Shown here one piece after another: positions 1-7,212 of a DNA stretch of 64,000 bases. The stretch lies in assembly GCA_900545265.1 (NCBI GenBank), contig UQYI01000005.1:1-64000 (forward strand), read 5' to 3'. Position numbers and translations under genes: made by a program. How positions within the stretch are numbered: position 1 is the first letter of the stretch; each line of letters starts with the position of its first letter. Below the pieces are notes generated by a model. The model was not told the origin of the DNA, did not search any database, and was given only the letters and a program-made list of their open reading frames with translations. This DNA comes from an uncultured Eubacteriales bacterium (lineage in GTDB: Bacteria > Bacillota > Clostridia > Christensenellales > CAG-138).

Positions 1-211
1 CCCTGCAAATGTCCGCGCCGTATGCGACCGACAGGCCGGAGCCGTTGTCCCATGCGACCATGATGGAGCCTATGTCATCCACGCCGATAACCGTGCCTTT
101 CGTTCCGATCGGAGGAGCCTGAATATCGTCCATCTCAACGAGCTCCACCCGTGTGCCGGGCGTGTAGCGCCGACGTAAGCCTTCGAGGGCCGCTTTGCTG
201 ATCATTCGCAT
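1..211 (-). CDS. DUF4314 family protein (partial, C-terminus beyond window)
   Basis: The reverse strand reads MRMISKAALEGLRRRYTPG and then a small beta-rich domain with TRVELVEMDD and GTKGTVIGVDDIGSIMVAWD, a pattern I associate with the DUF4314 family of small proteins on conjugative and phage-like elements of Clostridia. No biochemical function is known to me. The start is the ATG at 211, preceded by GGAGGTGGAAAC on the coding strand. It overlaps the last 10 nt of the upstream gene (stop at 202), so the two are probably co-translated. The gene runs off the left edge. This supports reading the left end of the window as mobile-element DNA. Confidence 0.7.
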   Translation of the reverse strand, partial: MRMISKAALEGLRRRYTPGTRVELVEMDDIQAPPIGTKGTVIGVDDIGSIMVAWDNGSGLSVAYGADICR

Positions 212-882
212 GTTTCCACCTCCGTTTTCTTCGCGCCGTTCTTGAAGGCCGAGGACCCGGTGAGGTTCCGAAGCAGGACCTTGCGTTCGGCCTTATACTC
301 GTTTCCAATGAACCCGAGCCGAAGCAGGAAGCAGCGGAATGCGTACTTGTCGTTGTCGACCGGCTTCTCCTTGGCGGTGATCCGCTTCTGGTTCCGGGCC
401 ATGTCGCAGAGCGCTGTCACAAAGTGCATGTAGGCCTTGACCTCGTCCGGCGACTCGTACTTTGGGAACCATGGGAAGTCCAGCTTCTTGCCTTCGATGT
501 TGATGGGAAGCTCACTAACACCGAGTGCCTTTTTGATTAGGCTACCCTTGGCGGCGACCAGGTCATAAAGGTTCTGAAGCTGGCTTTCGGTAAAGATCGA
601 AAGCGGCATCTGGATCGCAACCCCGGCGGGGCCTTCTTCTTTGTCGTTTCCCGTCTCAGCTTGAAAGCCTGCTGCGGCAAGGGCGATGATGACTGCTTCG
701 ATCGTATCCTGATCCGTGCGCTCGTCGTAGACCACCGTGCCATCCTTCTCGATGAGGATGTTGTTGACCGCGTAGGTGCAGGTGGGCATGCCCTTGTAGA
801 CTGGCTTCATGCCGATCGTCTTGGAGATGACTGCGACCAGTTCTTTGCGATCCGGTCCTGTGGCGTTGTAGTGTAGTTTCAT
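202..882 (-). CDS. Mobile-element 'virulence-related' type protein, unknown function
   Basis: A 226-residue soluble protein starting MKLHYNATGPDRKELVAVIS. It resembles proteins labelled virulence protein on integrative elements and prophages of Firmicutes, which begin with the same MKxxYNxTGxxRKxLV pattern. That label is historical and does not prove a role. An N-terminal part (about residues 1-85) is followed by a charged C-terminal part with KYAFRCFLLRLGFIGNEYK. GAGGTAACCCA precedes the ATG. It is followed by the DUF4314 gene with a 10 nt overlap. Assignment is by pattern memory, so the family is moderately certain and the function unknown. Confidence 0.6.
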   Translation of the reverse strand: MKLHYNATGPDRKELVAVISKTIGMKPVYKGMPTCTYAVNNILIEKDGTVVYDERTDQDTIEAVIIALAAAGFQAETGNDKEEGPAGVAIQMPLSIFTESQLQNLYDLVAAKGSLIKKALGVSELPINIEGKKLDFPWFPKYESPDEVKAYMHFVTALCDMARNQKRITAKEKPVDNDKYAFRCFLLRLGFIGNEYKAERKVLLRNLTGSSAFKNGAKKTEVETCE

Positions 883-969
883 TGGGTTACCTCCTTGTTT
901 TTTGTACTGTATACATCACTCTAAAGCCACAGAATAGCAAGTTATTTTTGAGCGATTTCTGTACTTTTT

Positions 970-1698
970 TCAGGAGATAAGGCCCTGTTCGTCTACGGTC
1001 GATACTTCATCGAAACGGAGTGTGACCCCGTCTCTGAATACCGTCACACTCTCTGCGGAACCGGCCTGTTCGATGTACCGCTTAATAATGACGTCGCAGT
1101 ATTTCTCGTCCAGTTCCACGGTGTAACAGGTGCGCTCCGACTGTTCACAGGCGATGAGCGTGCTGCCGGAACCGCCGAACGGGTCCAGTACCAGTGCGTT
1201 CGTCATGGAGGAGTTCATGATCGGGTAGGCCAGCAGCGCGATCGGCTTCATGGTCGGATGGTCCGCGTTCTTCTTGGGCTTGTCGTACTCCCAGACCGTG
1301 GTCTCCTTCCGACCGGCATACCAGGCGTGCTTCCCGGATTTCTTCCAACCGAACAGCACCGGTTCATGAATCCACTGATAGGGGCTGCGGCCCAGCACAA
1401 GCGAGTTCTTTTTCCAGATGCAACACCCGGATAGGTAGAACCCTGCATCGGCAAACGCTCTGCGGAAGTTCAGCCCTTCGGTGTCCGCATGGAACACATA
1501 GATGGAAGCATCGTCCGCCATGACCGCTTTCATGTTGGTGAAGGCATCGAGCAGGAACTGGTAGAAAGCATCGTTTGCCATGTGATCGTTCTTGATCTTC
1601 CCGGCGGTGCCTTCGTAGTTCACGTTGTACGGCGGGTCGGTCAGCACATCTTTACCTACGTCAAGAACAAGGATACGGAGTTTGGAGAAAAGCCTCAC
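970..1698 (-). CDS. DNA adenine/cytosine-N4 methylase, N-terminally truncated
   Basis: A site-specific DNA methyltransferase of the N4/N6 beta class. It has the catalytic LTDPPYNV motif near residue 20 and the S-adenosylmethionine-binding LDPFGGSGSTLIACEQ motif near residues 167-182, in the order expected of that class. Phage and ICE relatives usually have a ParB-like N-terminal half of more than 150 residues; here homology begins only just before DPPY. The first 17 or so residues of the open frame are antisense to an McrC fragment and are probably not native. This looks like a deletion or recombination remnant. With motif IV and motif I both present the fold might survive, but activity is doubtful. 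Confidence 0.65.
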   Translation of the reverse strand: MRLFSKLRILVLDVGKDVLTDPPYNVNYEGTAGKIKNDHMANDAFYQFLLDAFTNMKAVMADDASIYVFHADTEGLNFRRAFADAGFYLSGCCIWKKNSLVLGRSPYQWIHEPVLFGWKKSGKHAWYAGRKETTVWEYDKPKKNADHPTMKPIALLAYPIMNSSMTNALVLDPFGGSGSTLIACEQSERTCYTVELDEKYCDVIIKRYIEQAGSAESVTVFRDGVTLRFDEVSTVDEQGLIS

Positions 1699-1887
1699 AC
1701 CGTTTCTGGTATGCTCCTCTATGCTGCAACAGACGAAGCTATCCAGCCGAACAACAGTTACCAGATGAGCGGCAATAAGATCAGTGTAAAGACACTTGAT
1801 TTGAACCGTGACTTTTCAGAAATTGCAGCCCAGCTAAATGCAATTGTCGAAGATCACTTTGGTAAAAACTATGCCAATGCAAAGTAA
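1648..1887 (+). pseudogene. McrC-like restriction component, C-terminal fragment
   Basis: From the ATC at 1648 the plus strand reads IFTYVKNKDTEFGEKPHTV, then SGMLLYAATDE and ISVKTLDLNRDFSEIAAQLN, ending at the TAA at 1885-1887. I recognise this as the C-terminal end of the McrC-type (5-methylcytosine restriction) proteins found on Clostridia elements. The rest of the gene is absent: to the left the sequence turns directly into the opposite-strand methylase. It is therefore a truncated remnant of about 79 codons without its own start. The downstream small gene overlaps its stop, as expected if the original operon continued rightward. Confidence 0.6.
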
Positions 1888-2104
1888 ATTCAACCCCGGC
1901 GACATTGCTTATATCGTTGAAAGCAATCTGTACATCCGGGAAGTGGAGGTTGTCAAAGCTGCAGCCGGATTCTGCACTATCCGTTTTACGGATCATAGCA
2001 GTGGGATCAAAGTAAGAGAAAGCAGACTGTTTCCTTCTGAAGAAGCCGCAGAAGCCAGCTTGCCAAAGAAGGAAGTACCAAAGAAATCACACTGGTCGTA
2101 TTAG
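1871..2104 (+). CDS. Small mobile-element protein, unknown
   Basis: A 77-residue frame beginning MPMQSKFNPGDIAYIVESN at the ATG at 1871 (an in-frame ATG at 1877 is an alternative). It overlaps the last 17 nt of the McrC fragment. FNPGDIAYIVE followed by FCTIRFTD suggests a small SH3/KOW-like beta-barrel, but that is inference. The C-terminus is Lys-rich. Its position right after mcrC matches an operon remnant. No function is proposed. Confidence 0.5.
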   Translation: MPMQSKFNPGDIAYIVESNLYIREVEVVKAAAGFCTIRFTDHSSGIKVRESRLFPSEEAAEASLPKKEVPKKSHWSY

Positions 2105-2121
2105 AAAACGAGGAGGATCGG

Positions 2122-2362
2122 ATGATTAACGCAAAAGAAGTCCTACAGGCGCAGCTTGCTCGAGGCCTTGGCCTTGACAGATACGCCGATATCATTCACA
2201 GAGATCCTGCCTCCTCATGATCGGATCGTAAGGTGGTATGAAGATTATCTGAACACCGACGAAGCCCGGGAGAACACCAGCGAATTTGACCGGTTGCTTC
2301 CGGATTATTCATGGGTCAATGACACAAAGAAGATAGATTGCCTGCTTTGGAGCAAGAGATAA
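2122..2362 (+). pseudogene. Small mobile-element ORF, apparently frameshifted
   Basis: A strong ribosome site (GAGGAGGATCGG) precedes the ATG at 2122, giving MINAKEVLQAQLARGLGLDR and a stop at 2218-2220 after 32 residues. A different frame then continues as HDRIVRWYEDYLNTDEA to DYSWVNDTKKIDCLLWSKR and stops at 2362. The second part has the composition of real protein but no start of its own. I read the pair as one gene of about 79 codons broken by an indel near 2205-2220. An alternative is a 32-residue peptide plus an unrelated overlapping frame. Function unknown. Confidence 0.35.
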
Positions 2363-2369
2363 CACTGGG

Positions 2370-2681
2370 ATGAATAATATGAGCGGTACATTTGAAAATG
2401 TGATTACTGGATTTATTACGGGCATGAGTGACAAGGAAGAAGGAGCGATTTCGACTACAGGGACGCTTAAAATTCGAGAAAATCAGTTAATACACTACAG
2501 GACCCCTATTGCTGAAAGAACAGACGACAAAATCATCGTTAATGTCACCAGATATTCTTTGGCAACAGGAAGACTGCAAAAGCAGCTCAAAGAGCTTGTG
2601 CCAGAGAATAAGTATATTGCCGTAAAAGGGGTCCATGAAGGATATAGAGGTTCATTGGCCGATTTCCTCCAAGAGAAGTAA
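2370..2681 (+). CDS. Small conserved mobile-element protein, unknown
   Basis: A 103-residue soluble protein: MNNMSGTFENVITGFITG at the N-terminus and a central HYRTPIAERTDDKIIVNVTRYS, then LATGRLQKQL. The block has a small alpha/beta look and resembles short hypothetical proteins on conjugative elements. I cannot name it with confidence. An alternative in-frame start is the ATG at 2379. It is the last gene before the tRNA-Leu end of the element and is followed by a terminator-like hairpin at 2707-2751. Confidence 0.5.
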   Translation: MNNMSGTFENVITGFITGMSDKEEGAISTTGTLKIRENQLIHYRTPIAERTDDKIIVNVTRYSLATGRLQKQLKELVPENKYIAVKGVHEGYRGSLADFLQEK

Positions 2682-2685
2682 AATA

Positions 2686-2751
2686 CCCTATCTCGCACAC
2701 GATTACCCCCATCTCGCATACGATTTCAAGGTCGATAGGGATGGGGTTTTT
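2686..2751 (+). terminator. Interleaved dyads and terminator after the mobile-element genes
   Basis: Two interleaved inverted repeats are visible: CCCTATC (2686) with GATAGGG (2734), and CCCCATC (2707) with GATGGGG (2740), followed by TTTTT at 2747. The second pair plus T-run makes a plausible rho-independent terminator for the gene ending at 2681. A near-direct repeat, TCTCGCACACGATT (2691) and TCTCGCATACGATT (2712), lies inside. Confidence 0.5.
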
Positions 2752-2871
2752 ACTGTAAATGCTCGAAAATTGACTGGATGAGCATGAATGAAGAGAACTC
2801 TCGAGCAAGTATTCGTGCGCGAGAAGCCGAAAAAGCCCATAGTATAAGGACTTTTTCGCCTGGGTGGGGTG

Positions 2872-2914
2872 CAAAAAAGAAGGGCCCTAATTGTATCCAA
2901 ATTAGAGTCCTTCT
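2872..2914 (-). terminator. Terminator of tRNA-Leu
   Basis: On the minus strand, directly after the tRNA 3' end, AGAAGGACTCTAATT pairs (with G-U and one mismatch) with AATTAGGGCCCTTCT and is followed by a T-run (A-run at 2873-2878 on the plus strand). Confidence 0.7.
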
Positions 2915-2915
2915 C

Positions 2916-3003
2916 TGGTGCCGAAAGTGGGACTCGAACCCACACGGGGTATTAGCCCAGCGGATTTTGAGTCCGCCACGTCTGCCAATTCCATCATTTC
3001 GGC
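2916..3003 (-). tRNA. tRNA-Leu (anticodon CAA)
   Basis: The reverse complement begins GCCGAAATGATGG and ends in TTTCGGCACCA, so the acceptor stem GCCGAAA/TTTCGGC closes and the CCA tail is encoded. The anticodon arm is GCGGA-CTCAAAA-TCCGC, giving anticodon CAA. The T arm has GTGGGTTCGAGTCCCAC. The long variable arm (CTGGGCTAATACCCGTG area) is typical of class II tRNA-Leu. Such tRNA 3' ends are common integration sites for ICEs and phages, and mobile-element genes lie immediately on the 3' side here. Confidence 0.95.
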
Positions 3004-3088
3004 TTAACACAAAATGTATTGTAGCATATTCCTTTCCAAAAGGCAAGGATTTTCCGCTTGAAAACCGAGAAATACCCTCGGTGCCGTC

Positions 3089-3640
3089 TTATGGATCACG
3101 CCTGTTTCTTCTGGTAGGATCGGGACGGGTATGGCTGCTGCGGGTGTTCCGCAGAGAGAATAGCAGCATCACCAGCCCCGGGTGATAGGGTACAAAAGTC
3201 CCTTCCTCCAGCATGGCCAGTACCTTTGCCTCTCCTGCCCATTGGACGGCCTCCACCTCCTCCGGCTGCAAGCGCAAAGCGGCCAGTTCCAGCTCCTGCT
3301 CCCGGGTAAAGATATCGTCAAATCCTTTCCCAAAGGGCAGACTCAAGGCCGGACGGATACCGGCAAAAGAAATATCCACTCCCAGTTCTTCCAGCAGCTC
3401 CCGGCCAGCAGCCTCCTGGCTGCTTTTCCCCGCCAGAGCGCTGCCACCGGCGGTAAAATCCCACAGGCCTGGCCATCCTTTCATAAAAGGCTGCCGCCGC
3501 TGTATAAGCATTTCCCCGGCTTTATTAAACAGGCATACATGTACGGTCTGGCGAAAACGGCCTTCCGGCTGCCGCTGCCCCCGGGTCATGGTCTCGCCTG
3601 TTTTTCTGCGGTCAAAGGTGTACAGATCCCAAAGCTCCAC
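3089..3640 (-). CDS. NUDIX hydrolase
   Basis: A NUDIX-superfamily pyrophosphohydrolase. The Nudix box is GGSALAGKSSQEAAGRELLEELG (positions given by its Gx5E...REhhEELG core). It sits after QTVHVCLFNKAGEMLIQRRQ and a WPGLWDFT segment, as in isopentenyl-diphosphate isomerase-like NUDIX proteins. I chose the GTG at 3640 (VELWDLYTFDRRKTGE) because AAAGGGGG lies 6 nt upstream and relatives begin with this ELWDLYD segment; the ATG at 3661 has no ribosome site. That gives 183 residues. It is downstream of the MazG-like gene, another house-cleaning nucleotide hydrolase. The substrate cannot be told from sequence. Confidence 0.85.
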   Translation of the reverse strand: MELWDLYTFDRRKTGETMTRGQRQPEGRFRQTVHVCLFNKAGEMLIQRRQPFMKGWPGLWDFTAGGSALAGKSSQEAAGRELLEELGVDISFAGIRPALSLPFGKGFDDIFTREQELELAALRLQPEEVEAVQWAGEAKVLAMLEEGTFVPYHPGLVMLLFSLRNTRSSHTRPDPTRRNRRDP

Positions 3641-3722
3641 AAAATACCCCCTTTGCACCATATATCTGCATGGATGCGTCGCCCGTTCTGCCTCCCGGAA
3701 CTCCGCACCCTGTGCGGTTGCT

Positions 3723-4058
3723 TTACAGATCCGTTTTGACCTGTTCCCGTGATCTTTCGGCGGAAAACCCTTCCGGATATCGGGCTTTGAGCTTATCCAG
3801 ATTTCCCTGCAGGATCTGTTCCAAAGGCATATCCAGGGCAGCCGCCGCCTCTGCCAAATACCAGGCCACGTCCCCCAGCTCCCGGGCCAGACGTTCTTTA
3901 TCCAGTTCATGCCCCTGGCCCAACCATTTCTTGACGATGTCAATGGCCTCCCCCGCTTCTCCGCACAGACCCATAACGCTGTTGATCAGCACGTCCTTCT
4001 TGTCCAGAGCCGGATTCAAGGTAGCCATTGCCTGCCGTTGATACTCATTTACAGTCAT
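3723..4058 (-). CDS. MazG-like nucleotide pyrophosphohydrolase
   Basis: A protein of 111 residues starting MTVNEYQRQAMATLNPAL. GLCGEAGEAIDIVKKW and the following ELGDVAWYLAEAAAALD carry the ExxE...ExxD metal-binding pattern of the MazG-like all-alpha NTP pyrophosphatases. The family hydrolyses nucleoside triphosphates to monophosphates, often removing damaged nucleotides. GGAGAAAT lies upstream of 4058; an ATG two codons earlier (4064) is possible. It lies 16 nt after the NagZ-like gene and ahead of the NUDIX gene on the same strand, likely one transcript. Confidence 0.85.
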   Translation of the reverse strand: MTVNEYQRQAMATLNPALDKKDVLINSVMGLCGEAGEAIDIVKKWLGQGHELDKERLARELGDVAWYLAEAAAALDMPLEQILQGNLDKLKARYPEGFSAERSREQVKTDL

Positions 4059-4074
4059 GTGCATATTTCTCCGT

Positions 4075-5343
4075 TTATGGTTTCCAGTCCGTGACCTGCA
4101 TTTTAGCCGCGAGAATGCGCAACACGCTTTCGTTAATTCTTTCTTCCGTAAGAACGCCATTCTCCACCGCCTCGGCAAGGCCGGACAGTATCTCCCGTTG
4201 GTAGCTGTGGTTGGCACCGCAGAGGATTATATCTCCACCCGCCAGAATAAACTGCACGGCCGCCTCCCGATGAGAGACCTGATTCCGCAAGCCCTTCATT
4301 CGGAAATCATCGCTCATGACCACGCCGGTAAAGCCCATCTGTCCCCGGAGCAATTCCGTAATGAACAGGCTGGATTGGGATGCAATATGCTCTCCGTCAA
4401 TATTGGGATAGTAAATATGTCCCACCATGACTCCGTCCACCCCGGCATCCACTGCCGCCTGAAAGGGCAGCAGCTCATACTCCCAAAGCTCCTCCAGCGT
4501 CTTTTTCACCTTGGGGGTACTCTCATGAGAATCTGCATTTGTGGCTCCGTGGCCAGGAAAATGCTTGATGACGGACAGGCACCCACCCTCATGCAATCCC
4601 TCAATGCAGGCGGTGCCTATGGCTGCGACGGTTTCTGCATTGCTGGAAATGATGCGCTTGCCCAGAAAGGTGGCAGAAGGGTTTCTTGCCACATCCATGA
4701 CCGGTGCAAGATCCGTATTGATGCCCCGTTCCTTCAAATGCTCCCCGATATAGGCAAACTGCTCCTGCGCCTGCTGCGTATCCTCCCGGTTCCCCAGCGT
4801 ACGGGCTGCCAGTGTAGTTCGCCCCCATTGGAAGCGGGTAACGCTGCCCCCTTCCACATCGGTACTGATAAGCAGGGGTATCCCGGAGGACGCATGCTCG
4901 TTTATGCTTGCCGTCAGCTTTGCGCAGCGGCCGAAGCCTCCATCGCTGTCTGCGCGCCGGATATTATCCCCATAGAGGATCACATTGCCGACAGCATATT
5001 CCTCCATCAGGGAAGCAAACTCCTTTGATACGGCATTGGTGCCGGAAAAGCCGAACATGACCAGCTGGCCGATCTTCTCCTGCACAGACATGCCCTGTAC
5101 ATACCGTTCCAGCCGAAAGGACAAAGACTCCGTTGTAGGGGCAGGCGTTTGTGTGGGCACAGGGGTATCCGCAGGCAGGGGGATGGCAGAAGGAACAGGC
5201 GTTTGCACCTCCATCTCCGGAGAAACGATGGGCAATGGCGCAATCACATCTCCGGCAGGAGGCTTTTTTATGCAGCCGCTCCATGTCAGTGATACCAACA
5301 CACACAGCATCATGAGCAGAACAGGAAAAGTACAGCGTTTCAT
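4075..5343 (-). CDS. nagZ: Glycoside hydrolase family 3 lipoprotein (beta-N-acetylhexosaminidase)
   Basis: A 422-residue secreted lipoprotein. The signal peptide MKRCTFPVLLMMLCVLVSL ends in a lipobox with Cys near residue 24 (TWSGC). A Pro/Thr-rich linker runs to about residue 70, then a GH3 catalytic domain. VIKHFPGHGATNADSH carries the KHFPGHG signature and the Asp/His pair used by NagZ as acid/base. GVVMSDDFRMKGL holds the nucleophile Asp. NagZ-type enzymes remove GlcNAc from peptidoglycan fragments; the anchored form in Firmicutes works outside the membrane. No Shine-Dalgarno is visible before the ATG; a -10-like TACACT ends 7 nt upstream (see findings). Confidence 0.88.
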   Translation of the reverse strand: MKRCTFPVLLMMLCVLVSLTWSGCIKKPPAGDVIAPLPIVSPEMEVQTPVPSAIPLPADTPVPTQTPAPTTESLSFRLERYVQGMSVQEKIGQLVMFGFSGTNAVSKEFASLMEEYAVGNVILYGDNIRRADSDGGFGRCAKLTASINEHASSGIPLLISTDVEGGSVTRFQWGRTTLAARTLGNREDTQQAQEQFAYIGEHLKERGINTDLAPVMDVARNPSATFLGKRIISSNAETVAAIGTACIEGLHEGGCLSVIKHFPGHGATNADSHESTPKVKKTLEELWEYELLPFQAAVDAGVDGVMVGHIYYPNIDGEHIASQSSLFITELLRGQMGFTGVVMSDDFRMKGLRNQVSHREAAVQFILAGGDIILCGANHSYQREILSGLAEAVENGVLTEERINESVLRILAAKMQVTDWKP

Positions 5344-5443
5344 GGTATACAGTGTACCATCTTTTCCCGGTGCTTACCACCGCCAATAAGGAAACTATCT
5401 GAAAACTCCCACCAACCGGTCTGTTTCTTTCCTGACATATACC

Positions 5444-5575
5444 TCAGAGGGTACCGGAATTCCGTTCATATGGATGCACATATGCGTAATACGGGTAATC
5501 CGCTTTCACAAGCGGCCCTACGATATTCGTGCCCCGCGGCGGACGGTGATCCGCGATCAAAGGCAGATTCCCCAT
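5444..5575 (-). other. Possible small or decayed ORF in the rplT-nagZ gap
   Basis: The 306-nt gap between nagZ and rplT holds the rplT terminator and a 43-codon frame on the minus strand, starting MGNLPLIADHRPPRGTN and ending YVHPYERNSGTL. The composition looks protein-like, but there is no ribosome site and no recognised family. It could be a decayed gene or chance. Nothing else is seen in the gap. Confidence 0.15.
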
Positions 5576-5596
5576 CGAACGAAATAACCGGCATAT

Positions 5597-5630
5597 GAAA
5601 AGCGCCGGTGCCATAAAGACTCCGACGCTT
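5597..5630 (-). terminator. Terminator of the infC-rpmI-rplT operon
   Basis: On the minus strand AAGCGTCGG pairs with CCGGCGCTT (one G-U) across a 13-nt loop and is followed by TTTTC, 20 nt after the rplT stop. Confidence 0.7.
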
Positions 5631-5649
5631 ATATTGCTCTTTGGACGAT

Positions 5650-6009
5650 TTAGTTGTTCCGGGCGGCCATAGCGGTCTCTACCAAGGCCTTGAAAGCGCC
5701 CATGTCGTTGACAGCCAGATCAGCCAGAACCTTGCGGTTCACATCCACACCAGCCAGCTTGAGGCCGTTGATGAGATTGGAGTAGTTGGTACCGCAGATA
5801 CGGGCACCGGCATTGATACGGGCGATCCACAGACGGCGATATTCCCGCTTCTTGTTCTTGCGGCCCACGAAAGCATATGCCATGGAACGCATGACCTGCT
5901 GGGAGGCGGCACGATACTGCTTGGACTTTGCGCCATAGTAGCCCTTGGCCAGGCGCAGCACCTTACGGCGCTTTTTATTGGAATTGACAGCTCTCTTAAT
6001 TCTTGCCAT
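5650..6009 (-). CDS. rplT: 50S ribosomal protein L20
   Basis: 119 residues, full length for L20. It starts MARIKRAVNSNKKRRKVLRL and contains LAKGYYGAKSKQYRAA and LWIARINAGARICG, which are diagnostic. It binds 23S rRNA during early large-subunit assembly. It is last in infC-rpmI-rplT with a 13-nt gap to rpmI. In Firmicutes L20 represses its own operon through the infC leader. The infC leader here is a structured RNA, consistent with that control. Confidence 0.98.
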   Translation of the reverse strand: MARIKRAVNSNKKRRKVLRLAKGYYGAKSKQYRAASQQVMRSMAYAFVGRKNKKREYRRLWIARINAGARICGTNYSNLINGLKLAGVDVNRKVLADLAVNDMGAFKALVETAMAARNN

Positions 6010-6022
6010 GGTTCACTTCTCC

Positions 6023-6220
6023 TTACTTATAGGGAATCAGCTCGCGTACTTTCTTCTGCTCTTCTTCGGCAATATAACCGATCTGCCGGAGACCGCGAAG
6101 CCGCTTGGTGGACTTTTTGGTGAGGATGTGGCTCTTGTAAGCCTTGCCGCGCTTGATTTTGCCGGACTTCGTCACGTCAAAACGCTTTGCTGCGCCGCGA
6201 TGGGTCTTGATCTTTGGCAT
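6023..6220 (-). CDS. rpmI: 50S ribosomal protein L35
   Basis: 65 residues, starting MPKIKTHRGAAKRFDVTKSG, with KKSTKRLRGLRQIGYI, the usual L35 pattern and length. GGAGGAACACTT precedes the ATG at 6220. It lies between infC and rplT in the conserved operon and is a small basic component of the large subunit. Confidence 0.98.
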   Translation of the reverse strand: MPKIKTHRGAAKRFDVTKSGKIKRGKAYKSHILTKKSTKRLRGLRQIGYIAEEEQKKVRELIPYK

Positions 6221-6243
6221 AAGTGTTCCTCCTAAATAGTGTC

Positions 6244-6753
6244 TTAGTTCTTGGGGGAGAGTACCATGAACATGTTCCTGCCCTCCTGCTTGGGCGCACG
6301 CTCCTTTTGCGCACTGGCCTCTACCATTTTGTAGAAAGCTTCCATTACATCAGCGCCGATATCGCCGCGAGTGATCTGACGCCCGCGGAAGCGGATGGTC
6401 ACCTTGACCTTATTGCCGTCCTGCAGAAACTTGTTGCAGGCCTTGGCCTTGACTTCCATGTCATGCTGGTCGATGGTGGCAGAAAGACGGATCTCTTTGA
6501 TCTCAATGGTCTTTTGATTCTTTTTCTGCTCCTTTTCCCGCTTCATCATGTCGTAGCGGTGCTTGCTGTAATCCATAAGCTTGCAGGTAGGGGGGGTACC
6601 GCTGCTGACCTTTACCAGATCCAGCTCCCTCTCATCTGCCAGTCTTTGGGCACTGCGCACGTCCATGATGCCCAGCTGTGCGCCGGTTTCGTCGATCAAG
6701 CGGACTTCCGGATCCCGGATCTCCTCATTGATGGGCAGTTCCTGTGTAGCGAT
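6244..6753 (-). CDS. infC: Translation initiation factor IF-3, probable ATC start
   Basis: IF-3: the N-terminal INEEIRDPEVRLIDETGAQ and the C-terminal FRGRQITRGDIG are family signatures. It binds the 30S subunit and proofreads start codons. No ATG, GTG or TTG lies in frame at the right place. The ribosome site GGAGGTG is followed 7 nt later by ATC GCT ACA CAG GAA CTG, so the start is most likely the ATC at 6753, giving 169 residues, normal for IF-3. Unusual AUU/AUC starts are known for infC because IF-3 discriminates against them, which gives autoregulation. A longer frame up to 6798 exists but runs through the leader RNA. Confidence 0.95.
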   Translation of the reverse strand: MATQELPINEEIRDPEVRLIDETGAQLGIMDVRSAQRLADERELDLVKVSSGTPPTCKLMDYSKHRYDMMKREKEQKKNQKTIEIKEIRLSATIDQHDMEVKAKACNKFLQDGNKVKVTIRFRGRQITRGDIGADVMEAFYKMVEASAQKERAPKQEGRNMFMVLSPKN

Positions 6754-6870
6754 GGCACAACACCTCCATAAAAAAATAGCGGACGCATACGCGCCCACCC
6801 TTATCGTTGTCCCATCAGACCATGCCTGGCACTTGAGCCGGCAGGTGAGAGGCGGGCGCCTCTGCTTAGC
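6754..6870 (-). ncRNA. infC 5' leader, candidate L20-responsive attenuator
   Basis: From the predicted start site near 6870 the leader contains a hairpin AGAGGCGCCCGCCTCT near its 5' end. Just before the ribosome site a stem GGGCGC-GTAT-GCGTCC is followed by GCTATTTTTTT, which looks like an intrinsic terminator. Firmicutes infC operons have an L20-binding leader acting by transcription attenuation, so this is the expected location. I did not model the full fold. Confidence 0.6.
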
Positions 6871-6876
6871 TTTATT

Positions 6877-6905
6877 ATTATAGGGGCCTTTCGCCCCTCT
6901 GTCAA
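6877..6905 (-). promoter_or_regulatory. Consensus sigma-A promoter of infC operon
   Basis: TTGACA (6905-6900), exactly 17 nt, then TATAAT (6882-6877) on the minus strand: a perfect match to the housekeeping promoter. The spacer is itself a palindrome-like GAGGGGCGAAAGGCCCC. Confidence 0.92.
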
Positions 6906-6930
6906 GGCTTTTATCAAAAAATCCCCGGGT

Positions 6931-7212
6931 TTAATGAAAAAAACGCACCCACAAAGCCCCCAATATGGCCAGATGCACCAGCAACGCTGCCGGCAGGCCA
7001 ATATAAAACCTGGGATGCCGGGTCTTATGCCGCAGCAGATCCATGCCCAGCAACCCACCCAGACTTCCTCCAGCCCAAACCCAGAGAAGAAGCGTCCGTT
7101 CCCGTATCCGCCGTCGTCCCTGCCGGGCCCGGCTCTTATCCACCGCAAACAAAGCCAGCGTTATCACGTTCACGATCCCCAGATACACAAACAGCAAGGT
7201 TTTCCACCCCAT
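6931..7212 (-). CDS. DUF1294 membrane protein
   Basis: 93 residues starting MGWKTLLFVYLGIVNVITLA. Three predicted membrane segments (about 5-24, 44-60, 71-90) surround DKSRARQGRRRIRERTLL, and LGMDLLRHKTRHPRF follows. This DKxxAxxxxxRIpExxLL ... HKTxxxxF pattern is DUF1294. Function is unknown. GGAGGGG lies 9 nt before the ATG at 7212. It is probably a single gene; the downstream infC promoter starts independently. Confidence 0.88.
   Translation of the reverse strand: MGWKTLLFVYLGIVNVITLALFAVDKSRARQGRRRIRERTLLLWVWAGGSLGGLLGMDLLRHKTRHPRFYIGLPAALLVHLAILGALWVRFFH

Noticed and set aside
2778..3185. 135-codon plus frame across the tRNA-Leu region
   Set aside because: It runs through the tRNA and its terminator; chance frame.
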